Assembly: GCA_022841375.1 (NCBI GenBank)
Contig: JALHRQ010000007.1
Location: 62,001-126,000 of the forward strand
Reading direction: 5' to 3'
DNA length: 64,000 nt
From: Burkholderiales bacterium
Lineage (GTDB): Bacteria; Pseudomonadota; Gammaproteobacteria; Burkholderiales; SG8-41
The position numbers were made by a program, and so were the translations under genes. A model generated the notes under the pieces. It ran no database searches. It worked only from the letters and a program-made list of their open reading frames with translations, and was not told where the DNA came from. Numbering within the stretch: the stretch's first letter is position 1; every line of letters starts with the position of its first letter. This document shows, piece by piece, positions 1 through 9,087 of this stretch.

Positions 1-160
1 CAGTCTGATCGAACCCGATCCACACGGTGGAAGCCGCGGCACCCGTGATGACGCCGTTGCGTATAATCGCCCGCAGTGGCGTCACCGCCGACAGCACACG
101 GGTACGCTTCGCCCCGCAGCCCGCCCGACTCCACCACCGACCTCGATTTAAGGACAGATT
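1..160. other. Upstream region with no supported gene
   Basis: No reading frame here shows a recognisable protein. A TATAAT hexamer lies at 62-67, but there is no convincing -35 element 17 bases upstream, so it is only a weak promoter candidate for the downstream catabolic genes. A purine-rich aaggaca stretch just before position 161 can serve as the ribosome binding site of the first gene. Confidence 0.4.
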
Positions 161-1006
161 ATGAACAAAGCCACCGCCAGCGCACGGGTGCTGACCCAGC
201 GGGACGAATACGGCAACGTCACCGTCAGCCTTAACCGCCCGGATGTGCATAACGCCTTTGATCCTGAAATGGTCGCTGCGCTGACCGGGGTGCTGGAAGT
301 CATCGCCCGGGATGATTCGATTCGCGCCGTGGTTATTGCCGGCGAAGGCAAGAGCTTCTGCGCCGGTGCCGACATTGCGCACATGCGCAAAAGTGCCAAG
401 TTCACCAAGGCGCAGAACCATCGCAACGCCACCGAGTCGGCACGCATGTTCCATGCGTTGTATGCGCTGAACAAACCGACAGTCGCTGCGGTTCACGGCG
501 CCGTGCGCGGCGGCGGTTGCGGCATCATCGCCGCCTGCGACATCGCCATTGCCACGCGCACCGCCACCTTCAGACTGTCCGAAGTGAAAATCGGCATCAT
601 CCCGGCGATGATCAGTCCGTACATCATCGGCGCCATGGGCGAACGCCAGGCGCGGCGCTACATGCTGTCGGGTGAAGAATTCGATGCGGCGGAAGCCTGG
701 CGCATCGGCCTCGTCCACGACATCGTCGAAGAGGAAGAACTGGCGACCCGCGTCGGCGAAATGCTCGGTCAGCTGTATTCGAGCGGCCCGCGTGCCGTCC
801 ATGCCGTCAAACAGCTGATCCCTGACGGTGCGCACAGCCCGATCGGGCCCGATATTGTTGCGAGCACATCAAAAATCATCGCGGATCTGCGGGCAACGCC
901 CGAGGCGCAGGAAGGCCTGACGGCGTTCCTGGAGAAGCGCAAACCGTCGTGGACGGAAGCGCCCAAGGCCGGCAAAACCGCCGCCAAAAAAAGTAAAAAA
1001 CGCTGA
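161..1006 (+). CDS. Enoyl-CoA hydratase/isomerase family protein, probably methylglutaconyl-CoA hydratase
   Basis: A 281-residue crotonase-fold protein. The CoA/oxyanion-hole signatures GKSFCAGADI (about residues 63-72) and HGAVRGGGCGIIAACD (about 111-126) are both present. The following EVKIGIIPAMISPYI stretch resembles LiuC-type methylglutaconyl-CoA hydratases, which hydrate 3-methylglutaconyl-CoA to HMG-CoA in leucine and isovalerate breakdown. The next gene encodes HMG-CoA lyase, the following step, which supports this assignment over a general fatty-acid hydratase. The C-terminus ends in an unusual lysine/alanine-rich tail of about 15 residues. No biotin-dependent carboxylase of the pathway lies between the two genes, although that is common in relatives. 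Confidence 0.85.
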   Translation: MNKATASARVLTQRDEYGNVTVSLNRPDVHNAFDPEMVAALTGVLEVIARDDSIRAVVIAGEGKSFCAGADIAHMRKSAKFTKAQNHRNATESARMFHALYALNKPTVAAVHGAVRGGGCGIIAACDIAIATRTATFRLSEVKIGIIPAMISPYIIGAMGERQARRYMLSGEEFDAAEAWRIGLVHDIVEEEELATRVGEMLGQLYSSGPRAVHAVKQLIPDGAHSPIGPDIVASTSKIIADLRATPEAQEGLTAFLEKRKPSWTEAPKAGKTAAKKSKKR

Positions 1007-1044
1007 GTCAGGCGCTGCGCGCTCGACCGAACGGAGATCCCGCG

Positions 1045-1950
1045 ATGGCATTGCCGAGAACAGTACGCATCCTCGAAGTAGGGCCGCGCGACGGTCTGCA
1101 GAACGAGTCGGCCCCGGTTCCGGCCGCCGTAAAAATCGAATTGATTCACCGTCTGCAGGATGCCGGTATCACGATGATCGAAGCCACCGCATTCGTGTCG
1201 CCGAAGTGGGTGCCGCAGATGGCCGACAACGCTGAAGTCATGGCGGGCATCCGGTGCAAACCCGGGGTGAACTATCCGGTGCTGGTGCCCAACATGAAGG
1301 GTCTGGAGGCCGCCATTGCCGCCGGCGCGGAAGAAGTCGTGGTGTTCGGCGCAGCCAGCGAAAGTTTCTCGAAACGCAACACCAACTGCAGCATCGACGA
1401 GGGTCTCGCCCGCTTCGAAGCGGTCGCCAGGGCCGCCATCGCGCAGGGGCTGCGGGTGCGCGGCGACATTTCCGTTTGCCTGGGTTGTCCTTACGAAGGC
1501 GAAGTCGATCCCGCTGCGGTGGTCCATGTTGCCCAGGCGCTGGATGCGATGGGCTGCTACGAAATTACCATCTGCGACACCATCGGCACCGGCACCGCGG
1601 GTAAAACCCGCCGGGTCATTGAAGCGGTGGCTAGGCACATTCCGATCGAACGGATGGCCGGCCACTTTCATGACACCTACAGTCAGGCCCTGACCAACAT
1701 TTATGCAGCGCTGGAATGCGGCGTTGCGACTTTTGACAGTTCTGTGTCGGGACTGGGCGGATGCCCTTACGCGAAAGGCGCCACTGGCAATGTGGCGACT
1801 GAAGACGTGCTCTATCTGCTCGACGGGCTGGGCATCGCAACCGGCATCGACATGAACAAGCTGATCGCCGCCGGCGATTACATCTGCGATTTTCTGCAAC
1901 GTCCGACGTTATCGCGCGTCGCACGAGCGATCCGCGCCAAGGCTGCGTGA
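1045..1950 (+). CDS. mvaB: Hydroxymethylglutaryl-CoA lyase
   Basis: A 301-residue TIM-barrel enzyme of the HMGL/DRE-TIM family, full length. It cleaves HMG-CoA to acetyl-CoA and acetoacetate, ending leucine catabolism. The N-terminal EVGPRDGLQNE motif carries the catalytic arginine and metal-binding aspartate. HFHDTYSQA gives the metal-binding histidines, and GLGGCPYAKGATGN near residue 235 holds the active-site cysteine loop. It follows the hydratase gene by 38 bases with a ggag-type ribosome binding site. Its stop codon overlaps the ATG of the next gene, so the genes are probably co-transcribed. Confidence 0.93.
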   Translation: MALPRTVRILEVGPRDGLQNESAPVPAAVKIELIHRLQDAGITMIEATAFVSPKWVPQMADNAEVMAGIRCKPGVNYPVLVPNMKGLEAAIAAGAEEVVVFGAASESFSKRNTNCSIDEGLARFEAVARAAIAQGLRVRGDISVCLGCPYEGEVDPAAVVHVAQALDAMGCYEITICDTIGTGTAGKTRRVIEAVARHIPIERMAGHFHDTYSQALTNIYAALECGVATFDSSVSGLGGCPYAKGATGNVATEDVLYLLDGLGIATGIDMNKLIAAGDYICDFLQRPTLSRVARAIRAKAA

Positions 1951-2147
1951 TGGCGGAGCCGGTCGATCAGCAGGACGATTCGCCCTGCGTACATGTTTGC
2001 CTGATGGATTATGCGCAGGACCTGTGCGTCGGCTGTCATCGCACGCTCGACGAAATCACCTACTGGGCCACCTATCCCAGTGCCCGTAAAAAAGAAGTGC
2101 TTGCCGCCGTGGCGATACGCCGCAGCGCAGCCCAATCTACCCCCTGA
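1950..2147 (+). CDS. DUF1289 family small cysteine-rich protein
   Basis: A 65-residue protein with the DUF1289 pattern: SPCVHVCLMD near the N-terminus, then LCVGCHRTLDEI and W. The two cysteine pairs (CVHVC and CVGC) probably form a small metal site; the function of the family is not established. The ATG overlaps the stop codon of the HMG-CoA lyase gene (TGATG), which implies translational coupling. A GTG three bases upstream is an alternative start. Genes of this family often sit beside catabolic enzymes in proteobacteria, so the position says little about a specific role. Confidence 0.8.
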   Translation: MAEPVDQQDDSPCVHVCLMDYAQDLCVGCHRTLDEITYWATYPSARKKEVLAAVAIRRSAAQSTP

Positions 2148-2163
2148 AACCGGAGTCCGCGTC

Positions 2164-2718
2164 ATGCCGTTGCCCGCCCCCGCCCCCCGCACGCTGAAAC
2201 ACACCCGCGCCGTCGAATGCAAAGGGTATGAGCGCGAAGACGGCCTGTGGGACATCGAGGGCCACCTTGTCGACACCAAGACCTATGTGCACTCACGCCG
2301 CGACGGCGGCCGTGAGCGGCAGCCGGGCGACCCGGTACATAATATGTGGCTGCGCCTGACCATTGATCTGGACTTGAAGATTCATGACGTCGAAGCTTTT
2401 ACCGACAGCAGTCCTTATGAACACTGCAGCAACATCACTGTAAACTTCAAGAATTTGGTCGGGCTGAGCATCGGCCCCGGCTGGCGCAAGGCCATCAATG
2501 AGCGTGTCGGCGGGGTGCTTGGCTGCACACATTTGGTTGAACTGCTGGGCCCGTTGGGCACTACGGCCTTCCAGGCCACTGGTCGCGCTCGCGAGGCGCG
2601 AAATGCCGGCAAACCCGTCACCAAAAAACCTTACCAGATCAACTCCTGCCACATCTACAAGGACGACGCGCCGGCGGTGCTGGAACGCTGGCCGGATTTC
2701 TACACCGGACAGCGCTGA
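2164..2718 (+). CDS. DUF2889 domain protein
   Basis: A 184-residue protein recognised as DUF2889 by its opening arrangement (HTRAVECKGYEREDGLWD, then GHLVDTKTY) and the later CTHLVELLGPLGTTAFQA segment. It has no signal peptide or membrane segment. The function of the family is unknown to me. It starts 16 bases after the DUF1289 gene and is probably the last gene of the catabolic transcript. The next gene (ccmI) is convergent, 18 bases away. The frame is open further upstream, but the homologous region begins at the ATG chosen here. Confidence 0.8.
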   Translation: MPLPAPAPRTLKHTRAVECKGYEREDGLWDIEGHLVDTKTYVHSRRDGGRERQPGDPVHNMWLRLTIDLDLKIHDVEAFTDSSPYEHCSNITVNFKNLVGLSIGPGWRKAINERVGGVLGCTHLVELLGPLGTTAFQATGRAREARNAGKPVTKKPYQINSCHIYKDDAPAVLERWPDFYTGQR

Positions 2719-2736
2719 CGCCGGACGCGGCCCCGC

Positions 2737-3960
2737 TCAGGGCACGAGGGTATCGATCACAATCTCGATGCCTGTCGAACCGCCGACCTTGACCGGTTGG
2801 CGAATGCCTTCCAGGTCCCCGCTTTTCGATCCCGGACTACCCGATTTTGAAATCCGTGCACCGACTGTAACCTCGGTGTGCTGCGCCAGCGACATTTCAG
2901 GCGACATTGCCGCGGATTTATCGAGCACAAATGCAACCGGCAGCTGCGCCGCGCGAAACCGCCGTACTGCCAGCGGCGCACGCGGGCCATTGATCGCCCG
3001 CGCGAAAACAAACACCGTGTCATCCGGTGATACCTTCGCGGCCAGCTGCGGGCTTAAACGCACCGTACCGCGGATCACCGGCTCGACCACCGCCGGGGAC
3101 GACTGCGCTTTTGCGGCAGGTACTGCGCCACCAGCCAATTGCCGCGCCTGTGCGAGACTTCCACCAATGGATTGTGCGAACTCGCTGTCAGGGGGAATTT
3201 TCTGCGCCAGCCGCTCCCAGTGGCCGATCGCCGCGGCATAGTCAGCGATTTCGAACGCAGCGGTGCCGGCCAGCGCCAGCGACTTGAGGTGATCGGGATC
3301 AGCAGCCAGTGCGCGCGCGATGATGCGGCTGGGTTCTCCTTTCAGGCTGCGTCCCTGGGCCATGCCCAGTGCATCCGCGTAATCCGCCAGCAGTTGCGCC
3401 TCCGCGGGCATCAATTGGACTGCGCGACCGAACGCTTCGGCAGCTTCCTTGAAACGCCCCAGAGCGGAATACGACCGACCGAGCATGCTCCACCCTGCCG
3501 GATCGTCAGGTGAAGTTTCGAGCCGCTGCGCCAGTTTGGCGACCATCTGTTCGATCTGCTCTGCCGTGACTGAATGCGCGGCTGCATCAGGCGTTGTTTG
3601 AACCGGATCAAGCGCACGCGGGGAGCCGATGACCAGATAAAGCGCAACGGCCAGCAGCGGCAAGCCGGCAATTACGATTCCGGTGATGACTTTGCCATCG
3701 CCGGCCGCAGCAACAGGCGTCGAATCAGATTCCAGTTCTTCCGCGAGCCGGCGTTCAAGCTCCGTGCGCGCCTGCTCGTAGCGATCCGCTGCCAGCGCCC
3801 CAGACTGCAGGTCGCGCTCGAGGTCTGCCATCTGATCGCGATAAATCGCCAGATCGGGTCCGGCGTCACTGCGCCCGCTACGGCGACGCAACAGCGGCGG
3901 CACCACAAACAGCATGGCAACTGCGATCAACACTGCCGCTGCGATACTGAACGTAATCAT
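2737..3960 (-). CDS. ccmI: Cytochrome c maturation protein CcmI (TPR apocytochrome chaperone)
   Basis: A 407-residue inner-membrane protein. Two hydrophobic segments (about residues 3-22 and 92-112) flank a cytoplasmic charged loop, and a periplasmic TPR region follows (WSMLGRSYSALGRFKEAAEAF at about 155-175). The C-terminal domain of about 130 residues resembles the apocytochrome-binding part of the long CcmI/CycH form. It presents apocytochrome c to the CcmFH haem lyase. It overlaps ccmH by 4 bases and is the last gene of the ccm operon. Confidence 0.9.
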   Translation of the reverse strand: MITFSIAAAVLIAVAMLFVVPPLLRRRSGRSDAGPDLAIYRDQMADLERDLQSGALAADRYEQARTELERRLAEELESDSTPVAAAGDGKVITGIVIAGLPLLAVALYLVIGSPRALDPVQTTPDAAAHSVTAEQIEQMVAKLAQRLETSPDDPAGWSMLGRSYSALGRFKEAAEAFGRAVQLMPAEAQLLADYADALGMAQGRSLKGEPSRIIARALAADPDHLKSLALAGTAAFEIADYAAAIGHWERLAQKIPPDSEFAQSIGGSLAQARQLAGGAVPAAKAQSSPAVVEPVIRGTVRLSPQLAAKVSPDDTVFVFARAINGPRAPLAVRRFRAAQLPVAFVLDKSAAMSPEMSLAQHTEVTVGARISKSGSPGSKSGDLEGIRQPVKVGGSTGIEIVIDTLVP

Positions 3961-4430
3961 CGACCATCCTTTTTGCTGCGCAGAATCTGCGCAGCCTCAT
4001 CGAGGCGTTTCTGGGATACCGCATCGCTTTCGGGGAGCTGACGCCGGCGGCGCATAAAGCGCAGCAGCACAAACATGCCGCCGGCCAGCAGCAGGAACGG
4101 GCCAACCCACAGCACCAGCGTCTGCATTTTCACCGGGGGTCGATAGCGCACAAAATCGCCATACCGCTCGACCATATAAGCCAGTATTTCTTCTTCGGAT
4201 TTACCCTGCTTCAACTGCTCGCGGACCTGATTGCGCAAATCAACCGCCAGATCAGCCTGTGAGTCGGCAATGGTCTGGTTCTGGCATACCAGGCAGCGCA
4301 ACTCATTGGCAAGGTGCATCACCCGCTGCTCGAGAACGGGATCTTCACTGACCGGTTTGGCTTGCCCCCCCGCCACCGGACCCGCGCTCCAGCCGGCGAT
4401 GAGTACCAGCAACAAGATGATTTTATGCAT
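3957..4430 (-). CDS. ccmH: Cytochrome c maturation protein CcmH (CycL)
   Basis: A 157-residue protein with an N-terminal signal segment, the LRCLVCQNQ redox motif (about residues 45-53) of the short CcmH/CycL form, and a C-terminal membrane helix (about 105-125) followed by an arginine-rich tail. The CxxC pair reduces the apocytochrome haem-binding cysteines and works with CcmG and CcmF in the periplasm. It overlaps ccmG upstream by 8 bases and ccmI downstream by 4 bases, so translation is tightly coupled. Confidence 0.93.
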   Translation of the reverse strand: MHKIILLLVLIAGWSAGPVAGGQAKPVSEDPVLEQRVMHLANELRCLVCQNQTIADSQADLAVDLRNQVREQLKQGKSEEEILAYMVERYGDFVRYRPPVKMQTLVLWVGPFLLLAGGMFVLLRFMRRRRQLPESDAVSQKRLDEAAQILRSKKDGR

Positions 4431-4947
4431 TGAGTTTGCGCACCAGCGGCAGAATGGTATCGCGCAGAATTTCCGGCGTCAGCGGACCGATCTGCTTGTA
4501 GCGAATGATTCCCGCTTTGTCGATCACATAGGTCTCGGGCACGCCGTAAACCCCGTAATCAATACCGGTCGTGCCCTTGGGGTCCATGATCGACAGCTTG
4601 TAGGGGTCGCCCCACTGCTGCAGCCAGCGCAGCGCTTCGTCGCGCTGATCCTTGTAGTTCAAACCATAAATCGGCACCACGCCGGACTTGGCCAGATCCA
4701 CCAGCACCGGATGTTCCTGACGGCAGGAAACACACCACGATGCCCAGACATTAAGCATCCATACCTGGCCGCGCAACGATTCGGGACTGATGCGCTGGTC
4801 AGTGGCATGCAACTGCGGCAAATTGAAGGTCGGTGCCGGACGATCGATCAGCGGCGAAGGCACCTGGCGCGGATTGAGTCCGAGCCCGACACCCAGGAAA
4901 ACCACGATCACCAGAAAAATGCCCAGAGGAACCAGATAACGCGCCAC
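4423..4947 (-). CDS. ccmG: Thiol:disulfide interchange protein CcmG/DsbE
   Basis: A 174-residue membrane-anchored thioredoxin-fold protein. One N-terminal helix (about residues 5-24) is followed by a periplasmic domain with the active site WASWCVSCRQEHP (about 92-104) and a cis-proline region GVPETYVID typical of DsbE. It keeps apocytochrome cysteines or CcmH reduced during haem ligation. Electrons probably come from DsbD, whose gene is also in this window. It sits between ccmF (9 bases upstream) and ccmH (overlapping). Confidence 0.93.
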   Translation of the reverse strand: MARYLVPLGIFLVIVVFLGVGLGLNPRQVPSPLIDRPAPTFNLPQLHATDQRISPESLRGQVWMLNVWASWCVSCRQEHPVLVDLAKSGVVPIYGLNYKDQRDEALRWLQQWGDPYKLSIMDPKGTTGIDYGVYGVPETYVIDKAGIIRYKQIGPLTPEILRDTILPLVRKLNA

Positions 4948-4956
4948 TTTGTTCCT

Positions 4957-6930
4957 TTATACAGTGGCAGCGGCTGAAGCCGCTGCAGTCGCCGCCATGG
5001 CGCCGACCCGATAACGCCGGTCGATGACCGCCAAAAAGCCGCCAAGCGCCATCAACAGGCAACCGCCCCAGATCCAGTCCACAAAAGGTTTGAAATAAAC
5101 GCGTACGGTCCACGCGTTATCACCGACGGACTCGCCCAGCGCGACATACAGATCGCGCGTGAAGCCCGTATCAATCGCCGCCTCGGTCATCGGCATGCGC
5201 TGAGCAAGGTAAATCCGCTTCTCGGGATGCAGCGTGCGCACGGTTTTGCCATCGCGCAGTACCGTCAACGTTCCCCGTGCAGCGACATAATTCGGGCCCT
5301 GCACATCATTTACACCATCGAAGCGGATGTCGTAACCGGCAACGGCGACGCTGTCGCCGATAACCATTCGCACATCGAGTTCACTTTCATAACCCTTAAC
5401 CATGGTGACGCCGACGATGAACACGGCAACACCGCAATGCGCAAGCAGCATGCCGTAATAACTGGCGGGCAGCATACGTATCCGGGAAAACAGCGAACCG
5501 GCGGCGCCCGGCCGCAAGCGCTCGCGCAAATTGACTGCGGCGGTAGATACTATCCACAGCGCCATCAGCAGGCCGAAGGCCACCAGTGGCTGCCAAGTAC
5601 CCAGTGTCAACGGCAGCAGCAGTGCCGTCGCCAGACTGATGCCGAATGCCCAGCGTACGCGCTTGAGCAGTTCCGGTAACGCGGCCTGTTTCCAGCGCGC
5701 CAGCGGTGCAATGCCCATCAAAAACAGCGCCGGGGTCATCAGCGGCACAAAAACGGCCTCGAAATAAGGCGGCCCGACGGACAGTTTGCCCAGGCCCAAT
5801 GCGTCCAGAAACAACGGATACAGTGTGCCGAGCATGACCGCGCCGGCAGCGGCCATCAGCAGCACATTATTGGTCAGTAATAGCGATTCACGCGAAACGG
5901 TGTCGAAGCTGCCGCCGCCGCGTACGGTCTGTGCTCTCCATGCGAACAGCAGCAATGAGCCGCCAATCACCACCACCAGAAACGCCAGGATGAAAACGCC
6001 GCGCTTGGGATCGGTCGCGAAGGCGTGCACTGAAGTCAGTACGCCGGAACGAACCAGAAAAGTTCCGAGCAGAGACATTGAAAAAGCGCAGATTGCCAGC
6101 AGCACGGTCCAGATGCGGAAGCTGCCCCTCTTCTCGGTAACGATCAAGGAGTGCATCAGTGCAGTACCAACCAGCCAGGGCATGAAGGATGCGTTTTCTA
6201 CCGGATCCCAGAACCACCAGCCGCCCCAGCCCAGCTCGTAATAGGCCCACCAGCTGCCCAATGCAATGCCAATGGTCAGGAACACCCACGCCACGGTCGT
6301 CCACGGACGCGACCAGCGCGCCCATGAAGCATCCAGTCGGCCGCCGAGCAACGCAGCCATCGCAAATGCAAAAGCCACCGAAAATCCGACGTAGCCCATG
6401 TAAAGCATCGGGGGGTGCAGCACCATGCCCGGATCCTGCAACAAGGGGTTAAGATCTCGCCCTTCCGCCGGCCCCGGGAACAGCCGTTCAAACGGGTTGG
6501 AAGCAAACAGGGTGAAGGCCAGAAATCCCACACTGATCAATGACATCACGCCCAGCACACGGGCCGACATCTGCTCCGGTAAATGACCGCTGAACAAACT
6601 GACAGCCACCATCCACGACGACAACATCAGCAACCAGAGCAGCAGAGAGCCTTCGTGGCCACCCCACACTGCGGCCACCTGGTACTGCAGCGGCAATGCC
6701 GTATTGGAATGATTGGCGACATATGCAACCGAAAAGTCGTTACTGACAAAGGCATAGGTCAGCGCGGCAAAAGCTATGATCACAAACACACATTGACCCT
6801 GCGCAGCCGGTCGCGCAAAACCGATCCAGCTCTGCCTTCCTGTAGCGGCGCCGAACAACGCGAGCGGACCGCCGGCAAGGGCCAGGCAGAACGCAATGAT
6901 CAAGGCAAAATGGCCGAGTTCCGGAATCAT
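4957..6930 (-). CDS. ccmF: Haem lyase subunit CcmF
   Basis: A 657-residue polytopic membrane protein of usual length with around 15 hydrophobic segments. The tryptophan-rich haem-handling signature [19 protein letters not shown] lies near residues 235-253. The C-terminal periplasmic loop and final helix match the family. CcmF takes holo-CcmE haem and ligates it to apocytochrome c together with CcmH. Its start overlaps the ccmE stop by 4 bases. Confidence 0.95.
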   Translation of the reverse strand: MIPELGHFALIIAFCLALAGGPLALFGAATGRQSWIGFARPAAQGQCVFVIIAFAALTYAFVSNDFSVAYVANHSNTALPLQYQVAAVWGGHEGSLLLWLLMLSSWMVAVSLFSGHLPEQMSARVLGVMSLISVGFLAFTLFASNPFERLFPGPAEGRDLNPLLQDPGMVLHPPMLYMGYVGFSVAFAFAMAALLGGRLDASWARWSRPWTTVAWVFLTIGIALGSWWAYYELGWGGWWFWDPVENASFMPWLVGTALMHSLIVTEKRGSFRIWTVLLAICAFSMSLLGTFLVRSGVLTSVHAFATDPKRGVFILAFLVVVIGGSLLLFAWRAQTVRGGGSFDTVSRESLLLTNNVLLMAAAGAVMLGTLYPLFLDALGLGKLSVGPPYFEAVFVPLMTPALFLMGIAPLARWKQAALPELLKRVRWAFGISLATALLLPLTLGTWQPLVAFGLLMALWIVSTAAVNLRERLRPGAAGSLFSRIRMLPASYYGMLLAHCGVAVFIVGVTMVKGYESELDVRMVIGDSVAVAGYDIRFDGVNDVQGPNYVAARGTLTVLRDGKTVRTLHPEKRIYLAQRMPMTEAAIDTGFTRDLYVALGESVGDNAWTVRVYFKPFVDWIWGGCLLMALGGFLAVIDRRYRVGAMAATAAASAAATV

Positions 6931-7364
6931 TTTTTCTTGCCTCCATGGGCTTTTTCGAGCGCTTCGGCCGCCTCGGGCGGCATGTAGTTTTCATCGTGCT
7001 TGGCCAACACCTGCTCGGCACGGAAAATGCCGTCTGCCTCCAGCCGTCCCTGGGCAACCACACCCTTGCCTTCGCTGAACAGGTCCGGCAGGATGCCGCG
7101 GTAAACTACCGGGATCGTGTGTGCCGTATCAGTCACCGCAAATCGCACGGTTACACCGTCCTTGTCGCGGGCCACGCTGTCATTCTGCACCAGCCCGCCA
7201 ATACGGAAGCTGCGGCCGACCGGCGCCTCTTTGCTGGCGACCTGTGACGGGGTGAAAAAAAACACCAGATTGCTCTGAAAGGCGTTAAGCACCAACGCTA
7301 CGGCGCCGCCGAGAGCCAGCAAAGCCGCGGCGATCGCGATGAACCGTTTATGCCGTGGCTTCAC
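6927..7364 (-). CDS. ccmE: Haem chaperone CcmE
   Basis: A 145-residue membrane-anchored OB-fold protein. One N-terminal helix is followed by the periplasmic domain, including [11 protein letters not shown] and [17 protein letters not shown]. The haem-attachment histidine is in AKHDENYMP (about residues 124-132), the classical H-x-x-x-Y type. It binds haem covalently after CcmABCD loading and hands it to CcmF. It overlaps both ccmD and ccmF by 4 bases. Confidence 0.95.
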   Translation of the reverse strand: MKPRHKRFIAIAAALLALGGAVALVLNAFQSNLVFFFTPSQVASKEAPVGRSFRIGGLVQNDSVARDKDGVTVRFAVTDTAHTIPVVYRGILPDLFSEGKGVVAQGRLEADGIFRAEQVLAKHDENYMPPEAAEALEKAHGGKKK

Positions 7365-7519
7365 GCCTGTTCTCCATTGCGCGTCTGCGCCGCCCGCTCA
7401 TTCAGAACAAGGCTCGTCATTTCGCCGGCCATACACACCAGCGTCACCGCAAAGGAACCCCACACGTAAAGACCGTAACCACCCATCGCCCAGAACTCCG
7501 CCCAACTGCCCCATTGCAT
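7361..7519 (-). CDS. ccmD: Haem exporter accessory protein CcmD
   Basis: A 52-residue single-helix membrane protein. The start [16 protein letters not shown] is followed by a hydrophobic helix and a charged C-terminal tail, the usual CcmD layout. It stabilises the CcmABC complex and helps release holo-CcmE. The frame is open further upstream, but that part overlaps ccmC; the ATG used here lies 5 bases after the ccmC stop. Its stop overlaps the ccmE start. Confidence 0.9.
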   Translation of the reverse strand: MQWGSWAEFWAMGGYGLYVWGSFAVTLVCMAGEMTSLVLNERAAQTRNGEQA

Positions 7520-7524
7520 GATGC

Positions 7525-8247
7525 TTAGTCCTCCGCTGCCGCGCGCGGTTCCCGCTCGCGAATAATAGACCTTACCCGAAGCATTGCTGCGGCGAGGCTG
7601 TACAACCAGAACGCCACTGCCAGCAACAACATGCCCAGCAGCATGGTGGTTGCCATCTTGGGCGCGCTTTTCAAACTGACCGATGCGCCCTGATGCAAGG
7701 TATTCCACCACACCACCGAAAAATAAATAATCGGGATATTGACCACACCAACCAGTGCCAGCACGGCACCCGCGCGATCGGCGCGACGGTCATCCTCGAT
7801 GGCGGCGGTCAATGACAGAAAACCGATATACAGAAACAACAGGATCAATTCCGACGTCAGGCGCGCATCCCACACCCACCACGTGCCCCAGGTCGGCTTG
7901 CCCCATAACGCACCTGTCCACAGCGCCAGAAATGTGAACATCGCACCCGTTGGCGCCAGCGCCCGGGCCATCATTCCCGACAGACGGGTGTTGAATACCA
8001 AACCCGCTCCGGCCCATCCCGCCATCACCAGATAAATGAACATCGACATCCAGGCCGCAGGCACATGAATGAAAATGATACGGTAGGACTCGCCCTGCTG
8101 GAAATCGGTCGGCGCAACAAAAAAAGCCACGTACAGCCCGGTGATCCCGAACAAAGCCGCTGCCCCCAGAAACCACGGCACCATGCGGCCGGCCAGCGGA
8201 TAAAAGCTGTGCGGAGAAGAATACTTGAACCAGTTGATTGCGGACAA
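7525..8247 (-). CDS. ccmC: Haem exporter subunit CcmC
   Basis: A 240-residue integral membrane protein with six predicted helices and the WWD-type haem-handling motif WGTWWVWDARLTSELILLF (about residues 117-135). CcmC binds haem on the periplasmic face and delivers it to CcmE. It is the first gene of the tightly packed ccmC-D-E-F-G-H-I run. The 169 bases upstream, between it and ccmB, hold a 22-bp tandem repeat, so this part may have its own promoter or have been disturbed by an insertion. Confidence 0.95.
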   Translation of the reverse strand: MSAINWFKYSSPHSFYPLAGRMVPWFLGAAALFGITGLYVAFFVAPTDFQQGESYRIIFIHVPAAWMSMFIYLVMAGWAGAGLVFNTRLSGMMARALAPTGAMFTFLALWTGALWGKPTWGTWWVWDARLTSELILLFLYIGFLSLTAAIEDDRRADRAGAVLALVGVVNIPIIYFSVVWWNTLHQGASVSLKSAPKMATTMLLGMLLLAVAFWLYSLAAAMLRVRSIIREREPRAAAED

Positions 8248-8331
8248 GACGGTTACCGAGTTTTTCCAAATAAGGGGGTGTCAAGACCAAAGTCGATACG
8301 CCCGGCATCATAAGGCAAAACAGGCCATGGT

Positions 8332-8375
8332 TTTAGATGTCGCAGGATAGTACTTTAGATGTCGCAGGATAGTAC
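8332..8375. repeat. Two perfect tandem copies of a 22-bp unit between ccmB and ccmC
   Basis: The unit begins tttagatgtc and ends atagtac, and occurs at 8332-8353 and 8354-8375 with no mismatch. It lies in a 169-base gap inside an otherwise tightly packed operon. Two abutting copies could be residues of a transposon terminus, a duplication, or a paired protein-binding site. Nothing in the sequence decides between these. Confidence 0.9.
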
Positions 8376-8416
8376 AAGAACGCTTCCTGTCTCCATGATT
8401 TAAATCAACAAACCGG

Positions 8417-9082
8417 TTATTCCATTGATATGCGTAGGGCCAATGCCGCGGTCCAGGGTGCCAGTGCGATGCTGGCCAGCAGCAAGGCGCCGAGAATTGA
8501 AAAATGCGGCGTTACCGCGAGTCCGGACGCATGGGCGCCGCTGGCGGCTGCGCCAAACACCAAAACCGGGATGTACAGCGGCAATACCAGCAACGCCAGT
8601 AACACACTGCCCGCGCGCAGTCCGACCGTCAGCGCAGCGCCAATCGCGCCAATCAGGCTGAGCACCGGTGTGCCCAGTAGCAATGCTCCGGTCAACACCG
8701 CAATTTCCTCGGCTTGAAGCCCAAATTGCAAGCCCATCAGTGGAGACAACAATACCAGCGGCAAACCGCTGGTCAGCCAATGCGCGCAAACCTTGGCAGC
8801 GACCACCAGCCATAACGGCTCTTCGGCCAGCAGCATCTGCTCCAGCGTTCCATCCAGATGATCAGCTGCAAACAGCCGCCCCAGCGACAACAGTGTCGCC
8901 AGCAATGCAGCCACCCATAAAACGCCGCTCGCCATCAGCCGCAGCGTTCCCGGTTCCGGGCCGACACCCAATGGAAAAAGACTGACGACGATAATGAAGA
9001 AAAAAAGCGATGACAAGGCGTCAGAACGCCGGCGCCAGGCAATGCGCAGATCCCGTTGAACGATGAGTGTCCAGAGCGACAT
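8417..9082 (-). CDS. ccmB: Haem exporter permease CcmB
   Basis: A 221-residue integral membrane protein with about six hydrophobic segments. The opening IVQRDLRIAWRRRSDALSSL and the following LFPLGVGPEP stretch are characteristic of CcmB. It is the permease partner of the ATPase CcmA, and the CcmAB complex drives release of haem-loaded CcmE. Its ATG is 5 bases after the ccmA stop. A 169-base gap after its own stop separates it from ccmC. Confidence 0.94.
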   Translation of the reverse strand: MSLWTLIVQRDLRIAWRRRSDALSSLFFFIIVVSLFPLGVGPEPGTLRLMASGVLWVAALLATLLSLGRLFAADHLDGTLEQMLLAEEPLWLVVAAKVCAHWLTSGLPLVLLSPLMGLQFGLQAEEIAVLTGALLLGTPVLSLIGAIGAALTVGLRAGSVLLALLVLPLYIPVLVFGAAASGAHASGLAVTPHFSILGALLLASIALAPWTAALALRISME

Positions 9083-9087
9083 GAAAT

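Noticed and set aside
62-67. TATAAT as a definite promoter
   Set aside because: No acceptable -35 hexamer is placed about 17 bases upstream, so it was kept only as a weak candidate in the description of the first 160 bases.
769-1899. A 376-codon open frame on the minus strand
   Set aside because: It is antisense to the hydratase and HMG-CoA lyase genes, whose motifs are unambiguous, and shows no family features itself.
8332-8375. Start of a CRISPR array
   Set aside because: The two 22-bp units are directly adjacent with no spacer, and no cas genes are present in the window.
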